A stretch of 64,000 nucleotides of DNA, taken from CP2-2F sp034436355 (GTDB taxonomy: Bacteria > Chloroflexota > Anaerolineae > Aggregatilineales > UBA2796). This document shows, piece by piece, positions 17,043-26,232 of the stretch. The stretch is from assembly GCA_034436355.1 (NCBI GenBank), contig DAOTVQ010000038.1, positions 124,001-188,000 of the forward strand. The letters are read 5' to 3'. Made by a program: the position numbers and the translations under genes. Position 1 is the first letter of the stretch. Each line of letters opens with the position of its first letter. The notes under the pieces are model-generated. The model was given only the letters and a program-made list of their open reading frames with translations, did not search any database and was not told the origin of the DNA.

Positions 17043-18017
17043 TCACTCGGCGCGCAGACGGATGTAGTTCAACTGAGAGAGCGCACGCACCTGCTGTTCA
17101 GCACGGTAGGAACTCCGCACGAGCGGACCGCTCTCTACCCACTTGAAGCCGAGTTCCAAGCCAATGCGCTTCAGCGCCTCAAATTCGGCAGGCTCATAGT
17201 AGCGCTCAATTGGCAGATGCTGCTTGCTCGGCTGCAAATACTGCCCTAACGTCAGGATGTCCACCTTGAGGGCAGCCAAATCGCGCATGACGGCAACCAC
17301 CTCATCAAAAGTTTCGCCCAAGCCAAGCATGATGCCGCTTTTGGTCAGCACCAATGGATCAAGCGTTTTGGCGTTGCCAAGTGTTGCCATCGCCCACTCA
17401 TACTTATCCTGCGGTTGCACACGCTTGAAGAGGCGCGGCACAGTTTCTACATTGTGATTGAGGATTTCCGGCTGGGCTTCCATCACAATCCTGAGCGCGT
17501 CAATCTTGCCTTTGAAGTCTGGGATCAGCACTTCAATCGAGCAGCCGTGCTGCACTTGGCGAATGCGCTTAATGACCATCGCAAAAATCGGCGCGCCGCC
17601 GTCGGGACGTTCGTCACGGTTCACGCTGGTGATGACCACATGGCGCAGATTCATGGCGCGCACTGCCTCCGCCACACGGATTGGCTCTGTCCAGTCCAGC
17701 GGCGAAGGGCGTCCGGTCTTAATATCGCAAAAGCCGCATGAGCGCGTGCAAGTATCGCCCATCATCAAGAAGGTGGCGGTGCCGTTGCCCCAGCATTCGC
17801 CAATGTTTGGGCAGTGTGCTTCCTCACAGACAGTGTTCAGCGCCTTACCACGCATCAAAGCCCGAACGGCCTCATAGGTTTCGCCGCTGGGCGCACGCAC
17901 CTTGATCCACGGTGGGCGGCGCTGTGGACGGTTGGGCGGCGGTGCATCCTCTAGGCGGGCGCGAGTGGGCGTTTCGCCGCCGGGGATGTGATCGAGGGGG
18001 ATAATTGTGTCGGTCAC
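17043..18017 (-). CDS. lipA: Lipoyl synthase
   Basis: Radical-SAM enzyme that inserts two sulfur atoms into octanoyl groups on lipoyl domains. The 324-residue protein has the auxiliary-cluster cysteines C64, C69 and C75 (CEEAHCPNIGEC) and the radical-SAM cysteines C90, C94 and C97 (CTRSCGFCD). LGETFDEVV, LTLGQYLQPS and the terminal GPLVRSSYRAEQ are standard LipA features. I chose the GTG at 18017: AAGGAG lies 8 nt upstream, and the longer frame to 18161 crosses the probable promoter. No lipB or octanoyl-transfer gene is adjacent, so lipoylation genes are elsewhere. Confidence 0.93.
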   Translation of the reverse strand: MTDTIIPLDHIPGGETPTRARLEDAPPPNRPQRRPPWIKVRAPSGETYEAVRALMRGKALNTVCEEAHCPNIGECWGNGTATFLMMGDTCTRSCGFCDIKTGRPSPLDWTEPIRVAEAVRAMNLRHVVITSVNRDERPDGGAPIFAMVIKRIRQVQHGCSIEVLIPDFKGKIDALRIVMEAQPEILNHNVETVPRLFKRVQPQDKYEWAMATLGNAKTLDPLVLTKSGIMLGLGETFDEVVAVMRDLAALKVDILTLGQYLQPSKQHLPIERYYEPAEFEALKRIGLELGFKWVESGPLVRSSYRAEQQVRALSQLNYIRLRAE

Positions 18018-18050
18018 AAAGGACTCCTTACCAATACGCACTTGGGGAAA

Positions 18051-18059
18051 ATTATAGCA
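18051..18059 (-). promoter_or_regulatory. Extended -10 promoter of lipA
   Basis: On the minus strand TGC precedes TATAAT (18051-18056), 33 bp in front of the GTG start. No good -35 hexamer is visible, as is common for extended -10 promoters. Confidence 0.5.
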
Positions 18060-18079
18060 CAAGCCTGCGCTCAGAACGG

Positions 18080-18108
18080 TTGCCAAGTTCGGGCAGGTTA
18101 GGTAAACT
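18080..18108 (+). promoter_or_regulatory. Promoter of the sugar ABC transporter operon
   Basis: TTGCCA (18080-18085) and TAAACT (18103-18108) are 17 bp apart, about 70 bp before the binding-protein start. The leader is followed by a GGAG ribosome site. Confidence 0.55.
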
Positions 18109-18178
18109 CTGTGATGTTGGCGCGCAGCAATGGTTGTCTGTGCGCCTAAGCCGCGTAACAACCATAAGGAGTTACTAG

Positions 18179-19513
18179 ATGCCTAAAATGCTTAAGGTTC
18201 TTACCGTTCTGCTGATTGCAGCCTTTGTGTTCAGCGGCGTTTTTAACGGCGCTGTCTCGGCACAGGAGAAACCAACCCTGCGCGTGTTCTATGGCAGTGT
18301 CGGCGACATTGCTCAGGATGAGGCAATTTTGAAGCGCTGGGCAGATGAGAACAACGTGAATGTTGAGATCGTCTACGCCTCGCAGAGCGCGACGGAATAC
18401 CTCGCCCAGTTGCAGCAGCTTTTGGCTGCCCGTTCCACCGATATTGACCTGATTCAGTTTGACGTGATTTGGCCCGGCATCCTTGCCCCCAACATGCTCG
18501 ATCTGGGCCCCGCCCTTGAAGCAAGCGGCATGAAGGATATGTTCTACCCACGCATCCTCGCCAACAACACTGTTGATGGCAAGGTCGTTGGTTTGCCGTG
18601 GTTCACGGATGCCGGTTTGCTCTACTACCGCACCGACCTGTTGGAGAAGTATGGCTTCAGCGCACCACCCGCTACATGGGCAGAGCTGGAGAGCATGGCA
18701 AAGACCATTCAGGACGGCGAGCGTGCCGCTGGCAACCCTGAGTTCTGGGGCTTTGTGTGGCAGGGCAACGCCTACGAAGGCTTGACCTGTGACGCGCTAG
18801 AGTGGGTCTTCAGCAATGGTGGTGGCTCCATCGTCGAAGTGGACAAGACCATCAGCATCAACAACGAAGCCGCCATCAAGGCGATTGAGCGTGCTGCCGC
18901 TTGGGTTGGCACCATTTCGCCCGAAGGCGTAACGACCTACCAAGAAGAAGATGCGCGCCGCGTCTTCCAAGCGGGCAATGCAGCCTTCATGCGTAACTGG
19001 CCGTATGCCTACGTGCTAGGTCAAGGTGGCGCAGATGGCACGCAAGAGACTGCCATTAAGGGCTTGTTCGCTGTGACCAACCTCCCCGCGGGCGACTCTG
19101 GTAAAGCCGCTGCTGCTTTAGGTGGCTGGCAACTTGGCGTGAGCGCCTACAGTGCCAACCCTGAGCTTACCACCCAGCTTGCCCTGTGGCTGACCGCCCC
19201 AGAGCAGCAGAAAGAGCGCTGGCTCAAGCTGAACAACCTGCCCACCATGCCTGCCATCTACACCGATCCTGATGTGTTGGCAGCCACGCCATGGGTGGCA
19301 GACCTGGTGCCGGTCTTCGAGAACGCTTCGCCGCGCCCCTCGACGGTGACTGCCGCGCAGTACAACGATGTGTCGGTAGCTTTCTTCACGGCAGTGCATG
19401 ATGTGCTGACTAAGAAGAAGGACGCCGCCACTGCCTTTGAAGACCTCGAACTAGAGCTGGAAAACCTGCTCGGTAGCGAGTTCACCGTTGGCGCACCGCC
19501 ACCTATCCAATAA
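18179..19513 (+). CDS. ABC transporter sugar-binding protein (trehalose/maltose type)
   Basis: A 444-residue extracellular solute-binding protein. A signal peptide (VLTVLLIAAFVFSGVFNGAVSA, cut near residue 27) leads to a family-1 binding domain. The segment DLIQFDVIWPGILAPNMLDL is characteristic of trehalose/maltose and alpha-glucoside binders, and LPWFTDAGLLYYRTDLLEKYGF and FQAGNAAFMRNWPYAYVL follow the usual ligand-site pattern. There is no lipobox cysteine, so it is released or held by the membrane through other means. It starts an operon with two permeases. Gene order and the DVIWPG motif support a disaccharide ligand; this is inference. Confidence 0.88.
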   Translation: MPKMLKVLTVLLIAAFVFSGVFNGAVSAQEKPTLRVFYGSVGDIAQDEAILKRWADENNVNVEIVYASQSATEYLAQLQQLLAARSTDIDLIQFDVIWPGILAPNMLDLGPALEASGMKDMFYPRILANNTVDGKVVGLPWFTDAGLLYYRTDLLEKYGFSAPPATWAELESMAKTIQDGERAAGNPEFWGFVWQGNAYEGLTCDALEWVFSNGGGSIVEVDKTISINNEAAIKAIERAAAWVGTISPEGVTTYQEEDARRVFQAGNAAFMRNWPYAYVLGQGGADGTQETAIKGLFAVTNLPAGDSGKAAAALGGWQLGVSAYSANPELTTQLALWLTAPEQQKERWLKLNNLPTMPAIYTDPDVLAATPWVADLVPVFENASPRPSTVTAAQYNDVSVAFFTAVHDVLTKKKDAATAFEDLELELENLLGSEFTVGAPPPIQ

Positions 19514-19654
19514 GCGATAACGGCATACGCCGTGCAAGGGCAGGTCTGCAATTGACCTGCCCTTTTGCTTTGCCGAATCCCTCCATGCGCGGTATAGTTT
19601 CAGGCTTAATGCGGTCTGTTTTTGCCGCAAAAGTTTTTTGAGAGGCTTTTTTAT

Positions 19655-20689
19655 ATGGCAGTCGCAACCACTTCATCGAACGCCGCTTTGCGCGGCGGCA
19701 GCACGCTCACCAAACGGCAAGCGCGCCTTGCCATGATCATGCTAGCACCTACCTTTTTTGTGCTGATCCTTGTTGCCTTTTACCCATTAGTGCGTACCTT
19801 TTCGTCCAGCTTTACCAACGAACCATTCGCCAACCCTAATGCGGAGGTTGTGAATGTTGGCTTGGAAAACTATCAAAAGTTATTGGGCATACAAATTGCA
19901 CCTTTCCCCGAAGGTGCCTCCCTGCGCGATACCATGATCACGGGCTACCGCCGTGTAAGCACCTTTGAGCTGTTCGGCGAGCGCTATCTGTTCGCCGCTG
20001 GCGACCCTATGTGGATTCAGGCAGTCATCAACACCGTCCTGTTCACCATCATCTCAGTTGCGCTTGAATTTGGTATTGGGTTGGTGGTGGCGCTGGTGGT
20101 GAACACGCGCTTTCGCGGACGTGGCATCATGCGCGCTGTGATGCTCATCCCATGGGCAATTCCAACCGCCATCTCCACCGTGCTGTGGCGCTATATGCTG
20201 AACGACAACACCACCGGCGCGCTGAATGCGCTCTTTAATGCCTTTGGGTTGATTGAACCAAGCGCCAGCATTGCATGGCGTTCACAATATCCGCTGCTCT
20301 CGGTGATTTTGGTGGATGTGTGGAAGACGGTGCCATTCGTGGCGCTGTTGCTTTTAGCAGGCTTGCAGACCATCCCAACCGATCTGTATGAGGCAGGTGC
20401 TGTGGATGGTGCAACGGTGCCACAGCGCTTTTTTCGCATCACGCTGCCGCTGCTGTTTCCAACCGTGCTGATCGCGTTGGTCTTCCGCACCTTGGACGCG
20501 CTGCGCGTCTTTGATGTGTTTGCCATTTTGCTACCAAACACCACACGCTCTATGGCAACCCACAACTACGAAATGATGGTGACTAGTTATCAATATGGCT
20601 ATGCCTCTGCCACAGGTGTGCTGATCTTCATCATCATCTTTGCCTTCACTATCCTGTATATGAGCCTATTCCGCGTGGAGGTGGACTAA
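19655..20689 (+). CDS. Sugar ABC transporter permease, MalF-like
   Basis: A 344-residue inner-membrane permease. About six hydrophobic segments are visible, beginning with LAMIMLAPTFFVLILVAFYP, and the EAA loop that docks the ATPase is EAGAVDGATVPQRFFRITLP near residues 246-265. I placed the start at ATG 19655, 9 nt after gagagg; the frame is open further upstream to 19622 but that start lacks a ribosome site. The large periplasmic loop between the first and second segments contains the sequence YLFAAGDPMWIQAVINTVLF. It overlaps the next permease by one base (TAATG). A 141 bp gap separates it from the binding-protein gene. Confidence 0.9.
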   Translation: MAVATTSSNAALRGGSTLTKRQARLAMIMLAPTFFVLILVAFYPLVRTFSSSFTNEPFANPNAEVVNVGLENYQKLLGIQIAPFPEGASLRDTMITGYRRVSTFELFGERYLFAAGDPMWIQAVINTVLFTIISVALEFGIGLVVALVVNTRFRGRGIMRAVMLIPWAIPTAISTVLWRYMLNDNTTGALNALFNAFGLIEPSASIAWRSQYPLLSVILVDVWKTVPFVALLLLAGLQTIPTDLYEAGAVDGATVPQRFFRITLPLLFPTVLIALVFRTLDALRVFDVFAILLPNTTRSMATHNYEMMVTSYQYGYASATGVLIFIIIFAFTILYMSLFRVEVD

Positions 20690-21543
20690 TGGCAGGCAAC
20701 CGCAACGCCACTTATTGGGTGGGGCGCATTGGTTTTAGCGCACTGGTTATTCTGATCTTCCTATATACCGCCTTCCCGTTCTATTGGGCGCTCATTTCGG
20801 CGCTGAAACCTGAGAGTGAGTTGATTCAGACGCCGGCAACCTTCTTCCCACAAACGATCACCCTTCAGAACTTTGAGGCAGTTTTCCGCAACGATGCCTT
20901 CCTTCGCGGTCTGTTGAACAGCACCGTTGTCTCGATTGTGGTGGTCATTGCGGCGCTGTGCATCGGCTCGTTTGCTGCTTATGCGCTAGGGCGGCTGAAA
21001 TTCGGTGGTAAGCGCTGGATTTTGTATGTGATCCTCTCCATGACGCTCTTTCCGCAAATCTCGATCCTGCCCGGCTTGTTCACGCTTGTGAATCAGCTTG
21101 GCATGTATGGCAGCATCACTTCACTGATGACCACTTACCTGGTCTTCACGCTGCCGTTCACGGTGTGGGTGCTGACCTCGTTTTTCCGTGCGTTGCCTGC
21201 TGAATTGGAGCAAGCTGCCTTGGTGGATGGCTGCACACCCTTCCAAACTTTCTATAAGATTCTGCTGCCACTAACGGCGCCGGCGCTGGTCACGACAGGC
21301 TTGCTCGCCTTCATTGCAGCTTGGAACGAATACTTATTCTCGCTGACCTTCACACTGACCCAGCCGGCTGCCCAAACGGTGACAGTCGCAATCACCAAAT
21401 TCACCGGCGTGATCGCCCGTAACGAGCCATTTGGTGAGATTATGGCGGCGTCCGTTGTGGTGACCGTGCCGCTGATTGTGTTGGTGCTGATCTTCCAGCG
21501 GCGCATTGTGCAGGGCTTAACGGCAGGCGCAGTCAAGGGCTAA
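20689..21543 (+). CDS. Sugar ABC transporter permease, MalG-like
   Basis: A 284-residue partner permease with six membrane segments. The first is IGFSALVILIFLYTAFPFYW; the family start TAFPFYWALISALKPESEL is clear. The EAA loop is EQAALVDGCTPFQTFYKILL near residues 174-193, and the late segment FIAAWNEYLFSLTFT is a standard MalG feature. It overlaps the upstream permease by one base and the downstream small gene by one base, so all three should be translated together. No MalK-like ATPase gene follows, so a shared ATPase encoded elsewhere is expected. Confidence 0.9.
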   Translation: MAGNRNATYWVGRIGFSALVILIFLYTAFPFYWALISALKPESELIQTPATFFPQTITLQNFEAVFRNDAFLRGLLNSTVVSIVVVIAALCIGSFAAYALGRLKFGGKRWILYVILSMTLFPQISILPGLFTLVNQLGMYGSITSLMTTYLVFTLPFTVWVLTSFFRALPAELEQAALVDGCTPFQTFYKILLPLTAPALVTTGLLAFIAAWNEYLFSLTFTLTQPAAQTVTVAITKFTGVIARNEPFGEIMAASVVVTVPLIVLVLIFQRRIVQGLTAGAVKG

Positions 21544-22052
21544 TGGCGCGCCTGTGGCAGGCGCTGCGGCTTGCCTTTTTTGCGATCTTGGGCGGTGGCT
21601 TGGCACTCAGCGCCGCCCTTGCCTTTGGTTGGGCTGATCCGCCGCGCTATGGCAGGCTCTACGCCGAAACGCGGGGCGCCGCGGCGGCTGTGCCCCTGCC
21701 ACAGGGCAATTTCACCCTGATTGTGCTTGGCAAGTGGTCGGAAGCTGCCTCACCGCTGGATTCTTGGCATGTAGTGTTTGAGGCAACCGATGGCACGCCC
21801 TTATTCATGCTAAGCGTGCATGGCGATGCCTCGTTTTCACTGGCGCCGCTTCAGCCTGAGGCTGTCGGTTTCATCCATTTGCGGCGTCCGCCTGCGGCGA
21901 ATGAGGTCTACCTGCACCTAAGCGTTGACGGTGCAGAAGTGCGCCTAAACCATGAGATCGCGTGGCGTGGTGTGCTGCCCGCAGCAGCCGTAGTGCGGAT
22001 CAGCGGCGGTGAAGCGTTACGCGCCGCTGATCTGCGCCTGTTTGTGCCGTAG
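21543..22052 (+). CDS. Small single-pass membrane protein of the sugar-transport operon, unknown function
   Basis: A 169-residue protein that I do not recognise. It has one N-terminal membrane segment (LRLAFFAILGGGLALSAALAF) followed by an extracytoplasmic domain rich in beta-type segments (GNFTLIVLGKW, SWHVVFEATDGTPLFMLSVH, VYLHLSVDGAEVRLNHEI, RISGGEALRAADLRLFV). That pattern is reminiscent of a small carbohydrate-binding or jelly-roll fold, but I see no decisive motif. It starts one base inside the MalG-like gene, so it is coupled to the transporter and may help with sugar capture at the membrane. It ends 2 bp from the convergent M16 gene. Confidence 0.65.
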   Translation: MARLWQALRLAFFAILGGGLALSAALAFGWADPPRYGRLYAETRGAAAAVPLPQGNFTLIVLGKWSEAASPLDSWHVVFEATDGTPLFMLSVHGDASFSLAPLQPEAVGFIHLRRPPAANEVYLHLSVDGAEVRLNHEIAWRGVLPAAAVVRISGGEALRAADLRLFVP

Positions 22053-22054
22053 GG

Positions 22055-23341
22055 TTAGGTGTTCAGTTCGGGACCTGCTACCGCCAGCGCATAGGCGTTT
22101 GGTGAAAGGTATTTCTGCGCCGCGCTTAGCACATCTTCCCGCGTGATGGCGTTGATCATCTCCGTGTAGTTCCGCAGATAGTCCAAGCCTAGCCCGTAGG
22201 TCTCCATATTCAGGATGGCGGCAGCAACACCTTCGTTGGTCTCCAGCGTCAGCGGCAGGCGCCCGGTGAAGTTTGCCTTGTTGTCTGCCAAATCATCCTC
22301 ACTGATCAGCTCGGTGGTCAGGCGCTTTACCTCATGTAAGATACTCTCGATGGCACGCTGCACGTTTTTCGGATTCACGCCTGCGGCAGCCGTCCACGGT
22401 GCAGGTCCTTGCCCGCCACGTACCGAGCTGTAGGCGTAGTATGCCAAGCCTTGATCTTCGCGCACCGTCTTACCCAGTCTGCCCATCATGCCAAAGACTC
22501 CTAAGACGTTGTTGGCAAGGTTTGCCGCCTGAAAATCAGGCGCGAAGCGCGAAGGGCCTGCCCAACCCAACACAATATCCGATTGTGTTTTGCCGGGGAC
22601 GACTTTGAAGGCTTGGCGCACTTCGGGCAGCGGCGGCACATTTGCCACGCTTGGCACGGTTGGCTGGTTGGCGTTCTGCCAATCGCCCAGATGCTCTGCC
22701 ACCAGGTTTACGGCGTCGTCTGCCTTCACTGCGCCAACAACAGTAATGATCATGCCTTGCGCGCCGTAGTTTTGGGCATGAAAGGCGTGCAGATCATCTA
22801 GGGTAAGGCGCGGCAGGCTCTCGACCATGGCGAACATGCTGCGGCTGTAGGGATGCTCGGCAGGGTATGCTAAGCTACGGAAACTCTCAAAGGCAACGCT
22901 GCGTGTATCCTGAGCGCGAATCTTGAGGGCAGTCAAGATTTCGCCGCGCAAGCGTTCGGTTTGGTCGGCGGGAAAGGCGGGCTTCCGCAGCACGTCGGAG
23001 AGAATGCCCAACAGCACTGATAAATCTTCTGCCAGCGCCTTGCCACCGAAAGAAGTGCTGTGTGTGCCACCGCTTATATTCAGGGTTGCGCCCATACTCT
23101 CTAACGCCTCGTGCAGGGCGTCAAAATCACGGGTACGGGTGCCGCGCATCAGGGCAGAGGCGGCAAAATCAGCCAGCCCTTGCTTATCGTCGGGTTCTAG
23201 CAAGCTACCAACTGCCAGGGAGCCGCCGATCACGACGGATTTGTTGGAGAAGTTTTCCCGCGCCAGCACAATGATGCCGTTGGGCAGCACAGCGCGCAAG
23301 ATGTCATCGCTGCCGGGCAGCGCACGGTTGCTATTCGTCAT
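22055..23341 (-). CDS. M16 zinc peptidase family protein, inactive partner subunit
   Basis: A 428-residue M16 (pitrilysin) fold protein that lacks the catalytic motif. Where an active subunit has HxxEH this one has GLADFAASALMRGT, so no zinc site. The fold is otherwise clear: LPNGIIVLARENFSNKSVVIGGSL at the start, LHAFHAQNYGAQGMIITVVG in the middle, and a second half with GLAYYAYSSVRGG. In known two-subunit M16 peptidases the inactive subunit provides substrate-binding Arg/Tyr residues. It begins 11 bp inside the end of the active subunit gene, so the pair is translationally coupled. Targets are probably peptides or misfolded exported proteins. Confidence 0.88.
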   Translation of the reverse strand: MTNSNRALPGSDDILRAVLPNGIIVLARENFSNKSVVIGGSLAVGSLLEPDDKQGLADFAASALMRGTRTRDFDALHEALESMGATLNISGGTHSTSFGGKALAEDLSVLLGILSDVLRKPAFPADQTERLRGEILTALKIRAQDTRSVAFESFRSLAYPAEHPYSRSMFAMVESLPRLTLDDLHAFHAQNYGAQGMIITVVGAVKADDAVNLVAEHLGDWQNANQPTVPSVANVPPLPEVRQAFKVVPGKTQSDIVLGWAGPSRFAPDFQAANLANNVLGVFGMMGRLGKTVREDQGLAYYAYSSVRGGQGPAPWTAAAGVNPKNVQRAIESILHEVKRLTTELISEDDLADNKANFTGRLPLTLETNEGVAAAILNMETYGLGLDYLRNYTEMINAITREDVLSAAQKYLSPNAYALAVAGPELNT

Positions 23342-24695
23342 CGTCAGCTTCTTCCTGTATATCGCCCAGCAGGTCGTCGGTCAATTCGTCTTCCATCTCA
23401 CCACCGCCGCTGGTTTCGGTTGGCACAAACCAACCCACTGTGCGGGCTTGTGGGCGGAAATATTTGCGTGCCACTGCGTGGATATCTTCAAGGGTGACGG
23501 CTTGCAGGCGCTCCTCAAAGGTCAGGAAGAACTCGTAGCTGCCTGCCACATGCTCAAAGTATGCCAGCCAAAACGCTTGATTGGTGACCGTCTCGGTGCT
23601 GTAGGCAAAGAGCGCACGCGCTTGTTTACGTGCCTTATCCAGCTCTGCTTGGGTGATCTCACCGTTCAACACCTTCTCGATCTCGGCGTTGAGGGCGGTT
23701 TCCACTTCCTCAAGGGTGCGTCCATCGCGCAGCGTCAGGTCAAACGAGTAGAGGAACGGATCGAAGGACGGGTAAACGCCTGAACTTAGCCCAGCAACCA
23801 GCTCTTTTTTAACCAACGCCTGATACAAGCGCGAGGTTTTGTTGCCAATGCCGCCGCCACCAAAGCCGCTGGCGCCACCCAAGATGCTATCCAGCACAAA
23901 GAGCTTGATCCAGTCAGGATCGGTGACGCTCGGCACTTTGTAGACTACAGAGAGGATCGGCGTCGGGCCGGGGCGCTCCACACGGACGCGGCGTTCACCT
24001 TGCTGCGGTGGTTCAGGGCGCACAAACGGCTTGGGCAGTTCGGCGGGCGGCAGGCTGCCGAAAAGTTCCTCGATGCGGCGCAGCATAGCCGCGCTCTCAA
24101 AATCGCCCACCACTGAGATGATTGCATTGTTTGGCGCATAGTAGGTGCGGTAGTGCGTATACAGATCATCGCGGGTCATCGTCTCAAGGTCGGTCATGTC
24201 ACCAATGATCTCGTGATGATAGCCATGCACGCGGAAAGCGGCGGCTTGCACTTCCTCACTCAGCCAAAAAGATGGGCTATTTTCCGCACCTTGCCGTTCA
24301 CTGATGATTACAGTGCGTTCACTCTCCACTTCTTCAGGATCGAACTGGGCGTTGATCATGCGGTCTGCTTCGGCGCGTAATGCCAGATCAATCCGATCAG
24401 AGGGCATTGTCTCATAGTAAGCGGTGTAGTCAAGCGATGTTTGGGCATTCCAAGCGCCGCCTTCGCGGTCAATTGCCTTATCCAGCACGCCAGCGGGAAA
24501 GTTGGGCGTGCCTTTGAACATCATGTGTTCCACCCAATGCGAAATACCGGTTTTGCCGCTTGGTTCGTTGCGGCTGCCAACGCGGTATAGCACCCAAAAG
24601 CTGATGACGGGCGCCTTGTGCGACTCTTTGAGCAGCACTACCAAGCCGTTGGGCAGCACATGGCGCGAAACGCTGTTTGTCTCACTGTTTGTCAT
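23331..24695 (-). CDS. M16 zinc metallopeptidase, catalytic subunit
   Basis: A 454-residue M16 peptidase. The zinc-binding HxxEH is H53-W-V-E-H57 in GISHWVEHMMFKGTPNFPAG, and the distal glutamate lies in DPEEVESERTVIISERQ about 75 residues later. A glycine-rich loop (GGASGFGGGGIGNKTSRLYQ) and an acidic C-terminal tail (EEADDDE) follow. There is no signal peptide, so cytoplasmic action is likely. The start is close to a divergently placed hairpin at 24727 and a TATACT box at 24759-24764 on the minus strand that could serve as its -10. It forms a pair with the inactive M16 gene downstream. Confidence 0.9.
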   Translation of the reverse strand: MTNSETNSVSRHVLPNGLVVLLKESHKAPVISFWVLYRVGSRNEPSGKTGISHWVEHMMFKGTPNFPAGVLDKAIDREGGAWNAQTSLDYTAYYETMPSDRIDLALRAEADRMINAQFDPEEVESERTVIISERQGAENSPSFWLSEEVQAAAFRVHGYHHEIIGDMTDLETMTRDDLYTHYRTYYAPNNAIISVVGDFESAAMLRRIEELFGSLPPAELPKPFVRPEPPQQGERRVRVERPGPTPILSVVYKVPSVTDPDWIKLFVLDSILGGASGFGGGGIGNKTSRLYQALVKKELVAGLSSGVYPSFDPFLYSFDLTLRDGRTLEEVETALNAEIEKVLNGEITQAELDKARKQARALFAYSTETVTNQAFWLAYFEHVAGSYEFFLTFEERLQAVTLEDIHAVARKYFRPQARTVGWFVPTETSGGGEMEDELTDDLLGDIQEEADDDE

Positions 24696-24726
24696 GTGGG
24701 TTACTCATCATGCTAAGCTGAAAGGC

Positions 24727-24752
24727 ATGGGCGAGGGGAAAACCTCGCCCAT
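24727..24752 (-). terminator. Hairpin between ugd and the M16 pair
   Basis: A 10 bp stem (ATGGGCGAGG / CCTCGCCCAT) with a 6 nt loop, 52 bp downstream of the ugd stop. There is no strong T run on either strand. It could end ugd transcripts, or lie in the leader of the M16 genes if the TATACT at 24759-24764 is their -10 box. Confidence 0.4.
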
Positions 24753-24803
24753 AGCCATAGTATAAACAGAATGCAGTCGGCTGCGTAATCTTACAGGTGT
24801 GGC

Positions 24804-26135
24804 TTAGGCGTCTCTGGCATCTCTCTCCAGGGCGCCGTTATAGCCGCGCCCAACACCGCGATAGGTGAAGCCAAGCGCCTTCATACGGTCACCATCATAG
24901 AGGTTGCGTCCATCCACCATCACCTTTTGGCGCATCACCGCACCCACCCGCGCCATATCCAACCCCTTGAACTCGTTCCAAGGCGTGGCAACCACAATCG
25001 CATCACAGCCACTCGCCAAGTCGTAAGGGTCTTCGGCAAGCTGAACGAAAGGATAGGCACGCGCCACATGCTCCATCGCCGCCGGGTCGTAGCCGCGCAC
25101 AGCCGCACCCAGATCGTGCAGCATCTCAGCAATTTCAAGGGCGGGCGAAACGCGGATGTCGTCGGTGTTTTCTTTGAAGGCTAAGCCAAGCAGGGCAACC
25201 GTTTTGCCATTCAGATCGCCGAGTAGGTCTTGCAGTTTGATGATGATCTGCTTGCGCTGAATTTGGTTAATGCCCATCACGGCGTGCAGCAGTTCAGGGT
25301 TGGTGCCATGCACCTGTGCCATATAGGCAAGCGCCTTCACGTCTTTCGGAAAACAACTACCCCCATAGCCGACGCCCGGCTCTAGGAAATGATGCCCGAT
25401 CCGCTTGTCGTAGCCCATGCCCTGCGCCACCTCTTTCACATCCGCGCCGAGTGCCTCACAGATGTTGGCGATCTCGTTGATGAAGCTGATGCGCGTGGCG
25501 AGGAAGGCATTCGAGGCATATTTGATCATCTCTGCTGTGCGTAAGTCGGTGATGACGATGGGCGCCCGCAAAGGCAAATGCAGCTGAGCAACTTTGCTGG
25601 CTGCCTCTTTATCTGTGGAGCCGAGTACAGTGCGGTCGGGGCTGAAAAAGTCGCGCACGGCAGAGCCTTCGCGCAGAAATTCTGGGCAGCTAACCACCGC
25701 GAAGGGAATCGGGCGCGGCTGATGTTCCCGAATGATGTTCGCCACCCAATCGCCTGTGCCAACCGGCACGGTGGACTTGTTGATGACGATCAGCTCGTGA
25801 TCCATCGTCTTGGCGATGGACTCAGCAGCCATGCGCACATATTGCAGGTCTGCCTCGCCATCCACACCTTCGGGCGTGCCAACGCAGATGAAGACAAACT
25901 CCGCCTCGCGCAGTGCCTCGGCGTAATCCGTTGTGAAGCGCAGCCGATCTGCCTTCACGTTGCGATCTACCACTTCTTTTAAGCCCGGCTCATAGATGGG
26001 CATAATGCCTTGCTTCAAATTTTCAATGCGCTTTTCGCTGATGTCCAGCGCGATGACGCGATTGCCGAGATCAGCAAAGCAAGTGCCGGTAACCAAACCG
26101 ACATAGCCAACGCCGATCACTGTGATGTTTTTCAT
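24804..26135 (-). CDS. ugd: UDP-glucose 6-dehydrogenase
   Basis: Oxidises UDP-glucose to UDP-glucuronate with two NAD+, providing precursors for surface polysaccharides. The 443-residue protein starts MKNITVIGVGYVGLVTGTCF (NAD fold), has the middle-domain block TAEMIKYASNAFLATRISFINE, the catalytic Cys261 in GVGYGGSCFPKD and the C-terminal UDP-binding domain with LGLAFKENTDDIRVSPA. Length is standard. Upstream on the minus strand lies an ATTGTA/TACAAT box at 26188-26193 and a GTGTTAT-AG-ATAACAC palindrome at 26158-26173 that could be an operator. It follows the FAD oxidoreductase gene, with 97 bp between. Confidence 0.93.
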   Translation of the reverse strand: MKNITVIGVGYVGLVTGTCFADLGNRVIALDISEKRIENLKQGIMPIYEPGLKEVVDRNVKADRLRFTTDYAEALREAEFVFICVGTPEGVDGEADLQYVRMAAESIAKTMDHELIVINKSTVPVGTGDWVANIIREHQPRPIPFAVVSCPEFLREGSAVRDFFSPDRTVLGSTDKEAASKVAQLHLPLRAPIVITDLRTAEMIKYASNAFLATRISFINEIANICEALGADVKEVAQGMGYDKRIGHHFLEPGVGYGGSCFPKDVKALAYMAQVHGTNPELLHAVMGINQIQRKQIIIKLQDLLGDLNGKTVALLGLAFKENTDDIRVSPALEIAEMLHDLGAAVRGYDPAAMEHVARAYPFVQLAEDPYDLASGCDAIVVATPWNEFKGLDMARVGAVMRQKVMVDGRNLYDGDRMKALGFTYRGVGRGYNGALERDARDA

Positions 26136-26232
26136 GAGGTGAACTGACTCCTGAACGGTGTTATAGATAACACTGAAAACTTGACCGATTGTAGCCGATT
26201 TATGCTACGGACAAGCGATCTTTATAGAAAAT

